This document shows positions 57,556 to 64,000 of a stretch of 64,000 nucleotides of DNA, piece after piece; positions within the stretch are counted from its first letter, which is position 1; every line of letters begins with the position of its first letter. Source of the stretch: Gimesia aquarii (GTDB lineage Bacteria > Planctomycetota > Planctomycetia > Planctomycetales > Planctomycetaceae); assembly GCF_007748175.1 (NCBI RefSeq), contig NZ_CP037422.1:4604334-4668333 (forward strand). The letters run 5' to 3'. A program made the translations under genes and the position numbers. Under the pieces are notes generated by a model. That model was not told the DNA's origin and ran no database searches. It was given only the letters and a program-made list of their open reading frames with translations.

Positions 57556-58710
57556 TCAAGATTCTGTTTTTGACCTTTCGCGATATTTGCCTGGGGTGAT
57601 TGCATTTTTGGTTTTAAAGATTGTGCTCATGTGTTCGACGTGATTGTATCCAGAGAGCTTTGCAATTTTCTCCAGATTGAAATCGGTTTCCGTCAGCAGT
57701 TCTTTTACACGAATCATTTGCAATCGCATGATTTCTTCTTTGGCAGAGTGCCCAATATACTTTTCGAATCGGCGTGTCAATGTGGCTCTTGTTAATGGGA
57801 ATCTTTTTAACACGTCATTCACATTGATTCCATCACAGGCATGATCGCGAATGTATTGAATTGCTTTTGCAATGAGTGGATCATCGATGGCAAAAATATC
57901 ACTCGACTGACGCGCAATCACACCTTGTGGTTCAATCAAAATTGGCTCATCTGGTACTGCTCCTCCTTGCATAATTTGATCCAAAACGGAACATGCACGA
58001 TATCCTATTTCCTGAAGACTGTGTGCAACACTGCTCAATGGTGGATTTGCAAGTTCGCAAAGATACTGATCATCATCAATTCCAATGACGGCAACTTCGG
58101 CTGGAACGGCAATCCCAAGTTCATTGCAAACATCTAACACCCGAACACCGATGACATCATAAGCTGCAATGATCCCTACTGGTTTGGGAATTTCCTGGAG
58201 CCACTTTGTCAATTCCGCTTGATGAGTTGGCCAGTCTAAGAGGCCACCTTCAGCGTTCGATGGATCACAGCAGGAGTGAAATATTGATTGATCTAGAAAA
58301 TTGACGATAGCTTGATATCGAATGTCTGACCAGGTTGTGCCCTGAATACCCGCAAAACCGATTGTTTTATAACCTCGATGTAGAAATTCCTGTGCGGCCA
58401 AAATCGCCAGGCGTCGATCGTTCGTGTGTACGATGGGAAAATGGGGATCATATATTTCCCCAAGTGAAACTGTGGGAATCTTGAGTTTCTTGACTGCATC
58501 AAACACAGTCGCATTGGAAGTTCTTAACAAGATTCCATCAGTGGGGCGTTGCTCAATCCACTCAGGTAAAGGATCATCCAAACCTCGTTCGTTGATAAAA
58601 ATAGACCAGTGCCGATGGCTCCTTACATATTGGGAAATTCCTTCAATAATCCCGCGCCCATATGTTTTGGATGTTTCCACAAGAACAGCAATCTGCGGTC
58701 GATAAGCCAT
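57556..58710 (-). CDS. XylR-type regulator: LacI-like sensor with AraC DNA-binding domain
   Basis: This 384-residue protein has a periplasmic-binding-like sensor (about 6-270: IAVLVETSKTYGRGIIEGIS, GIIAAYDVIGVRVLDVCNEL, VAVIGIDDDQYLCELANPPL) and a C-terminal AraC HTH (about 285-380: INVDVLKRFPLTRATLTRRF-like, with LSGYNHVEHMSTIFK). This is the XylR (E. coli) layout that senses a sugar and activates transcription. It is divergent from the DUF1559 gene (153-bp gap), so the DUF1559-lipoprotein-fucosidase genes are candidate targets. Confidence 0.92.
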   Translation of the reverse strand: MAYRPQIAVLVETSKTYGRGIIEGISQYVRSHRHWSIFINERGLDDPLPEWIEQRPTDGILLRTSNATVFDAVKKLKIPTVSLGEIYDPHFPIVHTNDRRLAILAAQEFLHRGYKTIGFAGIQGTTWSDIRYQAIVNFLDQSIFHSCCDPSNAEGGLLDWPTHQAELTKWLQEIPKPVGIIAAYDVIGVRVLDVCNELGIAVPAEVAVIGIDDDQYLCELANPPLSSVAHSLQEIGYRACSVLDQIMQGGAVPDEPILIEPQGVIARQSSDIFAIDDPLIAKAIQYIRDHACDGINVNDVLKRFPLTRATLTRRFEKYIGHSAKEEIMRLQMIRVKELLTETDFNLEKIAKLSGYNHVEHMSTIFKTKNAITPGKYRERSKTES

Positions 58711-58863
58711 AGTCAGATTATCTATTGGATTATTTAAGAAATAAAGTTGTGTGAAAAAACCTTAATATTTTATCTCATAATCTCATTGTCACTACACAAT
58801 TTCAGCGTAAAAATCATTAAATATCACACAAATCATTTCTATCTATTTTCAAGGGAAGATTTC

Positions 58864-59829
58864 ATGAAAAGCTTGACCAGGCGTCGTGGTTTTACGCTCA
58901 TTGAATTGTTGGTAGTCATTGCCATTATTGCCATTCTGATTGCTTTGTTGCTTCCTGCAGTGCAACAGGCCCGAGAAGCTGCTCGAAGGAGTACATGCAA
59001 AAATAACCTGAAACAGATTGGTTTGGCACTCCATAACTATCATGATGTACACCGCACTTTCCCTCCTGCAATTTCAGCACAAAATGACGATGCGAATGGG
59101 TATACAGAGCAAGGAAACTGGGGATGGCCCGCTTACTGCTTCCCATTTCTTGATCAGGCTGCATTATACAATCAAATGGATGTTTCTGGTCAAAGTTTAG
59201 CACAGGCTTTGGCTGACCCCGTGTTGGCGAGTGTGGCAGCGACGCCACTTCCTGTTTTCTTGTGCCCCTCAGATCCAAAACCTGCCATAAATGATTCGCG
59301 TCGGATTAGAGATTCTGCTAATCAACCTCATTTTCTGGCGGGATCTAACTATGTAGGAAGCTCGGGGCATAATATGGCGAGAATGGTAGAACCAGTTGGT
59401 ACGGAATTCTGGAATCGCCCTACAGGGGTCTTTTTCAAAAACAGCAATGTACGGATACGCGATATTATCGATGGGACAAGTAATACCATTCTTGTGGGAG
59501 AACGTGTTTACGGGAAGCTTCCCGTAGCAGCATCAAATAATGGAAGATCAGGAAGTGCATTTGGAGCTTCAGGTTCGACAGGTGATTGGAGAGGGATTCC
59601 TGATGTGAGCTTTGCAGCCGGTGTTCCAATGAATGATCCATTGCACTGGGCTTTTGACCGTGCAACTTCCAGTCAGCATGTCGGAGGCCTTCATTTCCTC
59701 CTCTGTGATGGATCGGTTCGTTTTGTGAGTGAGAATGTGAATCAAGGTGGTGGAGGTTGGGGGCACGATAACGCTATCTACGAGTTGTTATGTGCTATTA
59801 ACGATGCTGAAGTGATCGGTGAATTCTAG
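58864..59829 (+). CDS. DUF1559 protein with prepilin-type N-terminus
   Basis: This 321-residue protein starts at ATG 58864 (AAGGGAAG ribosome site); the frame is open to 58747. The N-terminus RRRGFTLIELLVVIAIIAI is a type IV prepilin signal, with cleavage after Gly predicted, then the planctomycete QQAREAARRSTCKNNLKQIG block. C-terminal HVGGLHFLLCDGSVRFVSEN is the DUF1559 end motif. Family members number in the dozens per planctomycete genome; role unknown, perhaps pilus- or surface-linked. Divergent from the XylR-type gene. Confidence 0.93.
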   Translation: MKSLTRRRGFTLIELLVVIAIIAILIALLLPAVQQAREAARRSTCKNNLKQIGLALHNYHDVHRTFPPAISAQNDDANGYTEQGNWGWPAYCFPFLDQAALYNQMDVSGQSLAQALADPVLASVAATPLPVFLCPSDPKPAINDSRRIRDSANQPHFLAGSNYVGSSGHNMARMVEPVGTEFWNRPTGVFFKNSNVRIRDIIDGTSNTILVGERVYGKLPVAASNNGRSGSAFGASGSTGDWRGIPDVSFAAGVPMNDPLHWAFDRATSSQHVGGLHFLLCDGSVRFVSENVNQGGGGWGHDNAIYELLCAINDAEVIGEF

Positions 59830-59875
59830 AAAAGATTTCATTCCAATTGTAATGTTTTGATTTTACTAAAACAAT

Positions 59876-59918
59876 CAGGGGGGGAAGGAAGATTCCTGTC
59901 GACTCTTCCTCTCTCCTG
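59876..59918 (+). terminator. Hairpin after the DUF1559 gene
   Basis: CAGGGGGGGAAGGAAGA pairs with TCTTCCTCTCTCCTG, including G-T pairs, forming a long stem 47 bp after the stop. The T-run is late (TATTTTT at about 59929), so termination is likely but not certain. Confidence 0.6.
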
Positions 59919-60055
59919 GATTAATTTGATATTTTTGCACGATGCATTCTTCAGAAATGTGTCAAACTTAAAAGTTGCTTAAGAGGAGTTTTACTCTTGA
60001 GTCTTTTTAGTTCTTTCCTGTCTCAATTGACTATCTTTTTATAGGGAGGTCAAAC

Positions 60056-60487
60056 ATGTCTTGCGCCAATCGCTTTGTTTTATTCTCGTTACTATTTCTG
60101 TTTTTCCAGGTTGGTTGTGGTGATCGTGGTGACCGCCCCGAACTCGCATATGTTTCGGGAACCGTTACACTCGATGGAAATCCTGTAGAATCTGCGAGGA
60201 TCATTTTCATGCCCACCGAGGGGAGCGCACCGCGGGGCGCAATCGGGGTCAGTGATACTGAGGGAAAGTACGAATTGATCTATATCAATGAAAAAGGGTG
60301 CCCCCCTGGAAAGTTCAAAGTAGCCATCACGACGCGCGGACAAAAATATGATGATGAAGGGAATTTTGTTGGCGCGCGGGAAGAATCGATCCCGGCGAAA
60401 TATCACAACGAAAATAAAACTAAGTTGACGGCCAACATTTCTCTGGATGATGAGAACGTGGTCGATTTTTCCTTAAAATCAGAATAG
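60056..60487 (+). CDS. Lipoprotein with carboxypeptidase-regulatory-like domain
   Basis: This 143-residue protein has a lipoprotein signal (lipobox FFQVGC, Cys19) and a beta-sandwich of the transthyretin/carboxypeptidase-regulatory type: VSGTVTLDGNPVESARIIFM near residue 32 and GVSDTEGKYELIY, then GCPPGKFKVAITT. GGGAGG precedes ATG. This small lipoprotein type commonly follows DUF1559 genes in planctomycetes, as here. Predicted outer-membrane or surface lipid-anchored; role unknown. Confidence 0.87.
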   Translation: MSCANRFVLFSLLFLFFQVGCGDRGDRPELAYVSGTVTLDGNPVESARIIFMPTEGSAPRGAIGVSDTEGKYELIYINEKGCPPGKFKVAITTRGQKYDDEGNFVGAREESIPAKYHNENKTKLTANISLDDENVVDFSLKSE

Positions 60488-60743
60488 TGTCCATTATTTC
60501 TACCCCTTTGATTTATACTCTGATTAAACGATTAAGTGTGTCAGAACAATGTTTGTTAATGAACGATTGAGAAGTTAAAGCTAATGAAGGCGGAAAATTC
60601 ATGTGAAATTGTTTCTGAGCATGTATTTAAGGAGGACTGAGCGGACGAATTTCAGCTGTATTTGCTGAGACAGAGAGTTATAATGGTAAGTACTGATGTT
60701 CTAGTGGTACTACCTCATTAGCTTTCTATCAAAGGCGAATTTT

Positions 60744-62336
60744 ATGCCCTCTTCATGGGTCATTCAGGTTCTAATTTTATCTTCACTCATTGGCTTGGCT
60801 TCGTCTGAGGCCAATGCGCATGATAAGCAGCAGCCGATTCTCTCAGAAAGCGTACTTCTTGAGAAGATTAAAGCCATTGCTCACAAAGGCCCCTTTCAAC
60901 CTGATTGGAACTCTCTCGAAAAATACAAGATTCCAATGTGGTATCAGGATGCCAAGTTTGGAATTTTTATTCATTGGGGGGCTTACAGTGTGCCCGCTTT
61001 TGGAAGTGAGTGGTATCCCCGCTGGATGTATATCGATAAAAAAACATGGCGTGGAAATACTTATGCACATCATGCCAAAACCTATGGTCTCCACAAGGAT
61101 TTTGGTTATAAAAATTTCATTCCCTTATTAACGGGAGATAATTTTAACGCGGCGCAGTGGGTGAAACTCTTCAAAGATGCGGGAGCACGCTATGTAGTGC
61201 CAGTCGCAGAACACCATGATGGTTTCGCTATGTACGATAGTAATCTGACGCGTTGGAATGCAGTCGACATGGGGCCTAAGCGAGATATCATTGGCTTACT
61301 TGAAAAAGAAACTCGCAAAGCGGGTCTGAAATTTGGGGTTTCCAGTCATCGGGCCTTTAACTGGGCGTACTTTCCACGTAAGCCACATTTTGATAATGTT
61401 AATCCTCACTATTTTGATCTGTATGGTCGTGATCATGAATTTCTATACGCGGATGATGTGTATGACTTGAGTAAACCCTGGCCTCCACAGGACATGGCAT
61501 TTAAAAACCATTGGCTCGCCCGTACGGGTGAACTAGTAGAAAAATATCATCCTGATCTGATCTGGTTTGATTTTGGGATTTCTCCGATCTGGGTGAAATC
61601 CTATGACACCAATCCGTTTCAAAAACACCTCAAAAAATTTGCTGCGTACTACTACAACGATGCAGCAAAAAATCATCAAGAGGTTGTGCTGAATTATAAA
61701 TTGAACGCATTTCCGGAAAGCGCAGCTGTGTTGGATATCGAACGCGGCAAGCTGGCAGGGATTCGCCCGCTACTTTGGCAAACGGATACTTCTGTCAGCT
61801 TTAATTCCTGGGGACATATCCGTGATCAACACTACAAACCTGTGAATTTAATCGTAGATGATCTGGTTGATATCGTCTCAAAAAATGGAGTGTTGCTTCT
61901 CAATGTGTGTCCCAAACCTGATGGCAGCATTCCCCAGATGGAACAGAACATGTTACGAAAAATTGGCGAATGGCTGAAAATGAATGGAGAAGCAATTTAT
62001 GAAACACGTCCCTGGTTAACTTATGGAGAAGGGCCCAGCGTGACCATCGAAGGGGAAAAACAGGAAGAGAAAAACAAGGGATTTACTGCCCAGGATATTC
62101 GCTTCACCACTCGAGGCGATACTCTCTATGCCATAATTCTTGGTTGGCCAGAAGAACGACAGGTTTTGATCAAATCTTTGGCGAAGAATGATAATGGTAC
62201 TCTGAAGAAAGTCAGAAGGATTAAGCTGCTTGGCTCTGAAGATTCGGTGAAGTGGAAGCAAACCAGCACTTCTTTGAAAGTGACCTTACCTGAAAAAAGT
62301 CCTTGTGATTTTGCTGTGGTACTAAAAATTGAATAG
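60744..62336 (+). CDS. Alpha-L-fucosidase, GH29
   Basis: This 530-residue protein has a signal peptide (about 1-25, ending EANA). GH29 features: WYQDAKFGIFIHWGAYSVPA near residue 70, WYPRWMY, ARYVVPVAEHHDGFAMYDS, FGVSSHRAFNWAYFP and PDLIWFDFGIS, whose Asp276 is the probable nucleophile. It also has NGVLLLNVCPKPDGSIP and the C-terminal beta domain. It would release L-fucose from fucosylated polysaccharides, for example algal, in the periplasm or outside. It lies downstream of the DUF1559 and lipoprotein genes. Confidence 0.92.
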   Translation: MPSSWVIQVLILSSLIGLASSEANAHDKQQPILSESVLLEKIKAIAHKGPFQPDWNSLEKYKIPMWYQDAKFGIFIHWGAYSVPAFGSEWYPRWMYIDKKTWRGNTYAHHAKTYGLHKDFGYKNFIPLLTGDNFNAAQWVKLFKDAGARYVVPVAEHHDGFAMYDSNLTRWNAVDMGPKRDIIGLLEKETRKAGLKFGVSSHRAFNWAYFPRKPHFDNVNPHYFDLYGRDHEFLYADDVYDLSKPWPPQDMAFKNHWLARTGELVEKYHPDLIWFDFGISPIWVKSYDTNPFQKHLKKFAAYYYNDAAKNHQEVVLNYKLNAFPESAAVLDIERGKLAGIRPLLWQTDTSVSFNSWGHIRDQHYKPVNLIVDDLVDIVSKNGVLLLNVCPKPDGSIPQMEQNMLRKIGEWLKMNGEAIYETRPWLTYGEGPSVTIEGEKQEEKNKGFTAQDIRFTTRGDTLYAIILGWPEERQVLIKSLAKNDNGTLKKVRRIKLLGSEDSVKWKQTSTSLKVTLPEKSPCDFAVVLKIE

Positions 62337-62534
62337 AGATTGACCATAAAGGCAACCAGAGTGAATCAAAGTCGTGATGGGTACGACTCATGTCATTAAC
62401 CATTATACTGAATATCTTCGATGACATGACAACAGCAAAACTTTGGCAATTCCATCACTGAATTTTTAGCTTCATCACAAGAAGCGTCAAAGAACTGTCT
62501 CGTGTTTTGATCGAGACGGCGTCTCATATTTTTG

Positions 62535-63707
62535 CTATGGTTCCGAAGTGTCATACTTTCGCTTTCGGGCCTCTTCCCGGATCGCACGTCGATTCGCTTT
62601 TGTCATGGGGACGTTCTTCCGAACCTGTGGCTGTGAAGATGTCAAAGGTTGAACAACCAAGGTAACTGTGTCCTGTGGTGGATGACCCATACGAGTTAGG
62701 AGTTCAACCAGATCTTCCTCGAATCTTTTGCGCCACAAGTCCTCGTAGGTTCGTTGGCTAAAGGCTACGATCTCATCGGCAGGTATATTGTTCAGCGATT
62801 CGAGCTTAAACCACTCCTCTCCGAGCTTGACTTCTGGTTGGGATTCCTGCCATCGCACTCCGGCGAAGGGAGATATCTTCGGATAGCCTTCACTGGTAAG
62901 GTGAGAGGAGTTTGAAGTAATCGCCATGTTGATCATGTAAACCAGGAACAGCATGATGACCACAATAGTAAACAAGCCAATGGCTATTCTGGCCGGAGAA
63001 GTGCAAGACGTTGGAAGTCTGTCTTGCGCAAAGGGCAGCCCAGGCAAGCTGACACGATCATTTACGCCTTCAACGTTCGTTTCATCTCGGAGGCTTGTAA
63101 TCAAGGTCAATAGTTCCTGTCGTCTTGGTTCTAGCTGCAAATGTACGTATCTTTTATTTAGATAATAGATGAAAGAATATAATGCGAATAGAAAGATGGA
63201 GAGTCCGATGAAGAACATAAGAGCAGCCAACCAGCCTTCAGATCGTGACTCCCAGGAAACTTGGGCAAAAAAAGCCATGATTGAAATGCTGGGGGGGAGC
63301 AAATACCACCAGAAGACATTGCGGAGCAACCAGATTTGATCCTCCACCTCGGTTACTGAGCGTTTCACGCAAATAAGGAGTGGTTCATCCGGTTGACTGG
63401 GCTTTTGCTTGTGCCTCATTCGATATACCAGCATGAACCCGGCCATCCAAACGAGAACGGGGACTGTCAAATACCATGTCCATGGCGAAGATGTCACAGC
63501 TCCGAGATAGAACCATAACGGAATCATGAGCAATGCGATTCCTATTTCGCAAAAATCGCGCCAGAAGATCGCAGATCGGAAACTTAGCTGGTCATATTGT
63601 GCTTCTTTGCGTAGTAAATCGGCATCGATGATGACACGTGTCTGCGACGAATGCGCCTGCCAGGCTTGCTGATAATCGTCAGGATTCATATGGCTATCAG
63701 GGTTCAT
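62535..63707 (-). CDS. Multi-helix membrane protein overlapping an ECF sigma gene (possible anti-sigma)
   Basis: This 390-residue protein has a soluble N-terminus (1-55: DDYQQAWQAHSSQTRVIIDA) and about five membrane helices (about 57-75, 78-97, 130-150, 155-180 and 235-255). A basic soluble C-terminus (300-390) ends in KANRRAIREEARKRK. No zinc anti-sigma motif is seen. It overlaps the sigma gene by 11 bp and so is translationally coupled, which fits an anti-sigma or accessory role. Function is inferred from context. Confidence 0.7.
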   Translation of the reverse strand: MNPDSHMNPDDYQQAWQAHSSQTRVIIDADLLRKEAQYDQLSFRSAIFWRDFCEIGIALLMIPLWFYLGAVTSSPWTWYLTVPVLVWMAGFMLVYRMRHKQKPSQPDEPLLICVKRSVTEVEDQIWLLRNVFWWYLLPPSISIMAFFAQVSWESRSEGWLAALMFFIGLSIFLFALYSFIYYLNKRYVHLQLEPRRQELLTLITSLRDETNVEGVNDRVSLPGLPFAQDRLPTSCTSPARIAIGLFTIVVIMLFLVYMINMAITSNSSHLTSEGYPKISPFAGVRWQESQPEVKLGEEWFKLESLNNIPADEIVAFSQRTYEDLWRKRFEEDLVELLTRMGHPPQDTVTLVVQPLTSSQPQVRKNVPMTKANRRAIREEARKRKYDTSEP

Positions 63708-64000
63708 GTGACTGGCCTTTCATCAGTTCGTTTAAAACTTTTTTTGCCCGGTTCAATTTCACACCCACATTGTTTTCAGAGATGCCTAACACTTCGGCCA
63801 TCTCTCGATAGCTGAGTTCATCAAGGTAAAGCAGTACCAACGCCGCGTCGGTTTTCGGTAACTGATTGATTGCTTTGTAGAGTTGTTCAACGGTATCTCG
63901 ATGCTGAGCTTGCTCTGCGCTGTCAACACAGTCAGTTGCTATGGCCTGAACCTCCAGTAACGGTTGTTGTCTTGATCGTCGCGGTTTGTCCTTTCTATTC
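63697..64000 (-). CDS. ECF RNA polymerase sigma factor (partial, 5' end outside window)
   Basis: The frame is open to the window edge and ends at TGA 63699-63697. The visible part is the sigma region 4: AINQLPKTDAALVLLYLDEL, then the helix-turn-helix SYREMAEVLGISENNVGVKL and NRAKKVLNELM. This identifies an extracytoplasmic-function sigma factor. It overlaps the start of the 390-residue membrane protein gene by 11 bp, the usual sigma/anti-sigma arrangement. The amino-terminal region 2 lies outside the window. Confidence 0.85.
   Translation of the reverse strand, partial: NRKDKPRRSRQQPLLEVQAIATDCVDSAEQAQHRDTVEQLYKAINQLPKTDAALVLLYLDELSYREMAEVLGISENNVGVKLNRAKKVLNELMKGQSHEP

Noticed and set aside
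1..64000. tRNA, rRNA and riboswitch genes
   Set aside because: No cloverleaf with a T-loop (GTTCRA) plus acceptor stem, no rRNA-like segment and no recognisable riboswitch core was found by eye.

Overview
The window looks like a chromosome segment of a planctomycete, probably in or near the Gimesia/Planctomycetaceae group. This is inferred from gene families, not from a marker gene. Hallmarks are a DUF1559 protein with a prepilin-type N-terminus, a DUF1549/DUF1553 cytochrome protein paired with a DUF1501 protein, a TIGR02604/TIGR02603-type dehydrogenase-haem protein, a cysteine-rich YTV-type wall protein, a tetrahydromethanopterin formyltransferase in a bacterium, and several Ser/Thr kinases. 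Base composition is moderate (mid-40s % GC by eye). No rRNA, tRNA, CRISPR array, insertion sequence or phage gene was seen.

Layout. 1-5.2 kb: 3' part of a giant secreted protein (cadherin-like/VCBS repeats, dockerin, zinc-protease-like domain), then a DUF3467 gene. 5.5-13.9 kb: sucA, formylmethanofuran-H4MPT formyltransferase, a FixL/FixJ-like two-component pair, surE and a MobA-like nucleotidyltransferase. 14.3-20.2 kb: a cysteine-rich repeat protein, then seven tandem paralogous pilin-like small genes on the minus strand, with conserved intergenic hairpins and duplicated leaders. 20.7-27.6 kb: purU, a family-5 uracil-DNA glycosylase, a secreted gluconolactonase/esterase fusion with a companion protein, a Nudix hydrolase and an aminotransferase. 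27.8-35.6 kb: signalling genes (two Ser/Thr kinases, an FHA-GAF-PP2C phosphatase), DinG-type helicase and a YbjN-like protein. 35.7-48.9 kb: GDSL-like protein, TIGR02604-type protein, aldehyde dehydrogenase, DUF1549/1553-DUF1501 pair and a sodium/solute symporter. 49.1-53.4 kb: two uncharacterised genes, then a tautomerase, a nitrilase and a MarR regulator that share one palindrome. 53.7-64 kb: CIA30-SOUL pair, lactonase, GH114-like protein, a XylR-type regulator divergent from DUF1559, lipoprotein and alpha-L-fucosidase genes, and an ECF sigma factor overlapping a membrane protein gene.

Two groups stand out. First, the pilin-like array is arranged as 1, 2, 3 and 1 gene units. In the first three units, a short-loop DEAGF copy leads and long-loop EESGF copies follow, which suggests repeated duplication of an operon module for a surface or wall structure. 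Second, the palindrome CTGTATATRCAG occurs before marR (overlapping a TTGACA-17-TATACA promoter), before the nitrilase and before the tautomerase, which defines a small predicted MarR regulon.

All calls were made by eye from sequence motifs. Family names rest on recognised motifs and lengths; no database search was run.
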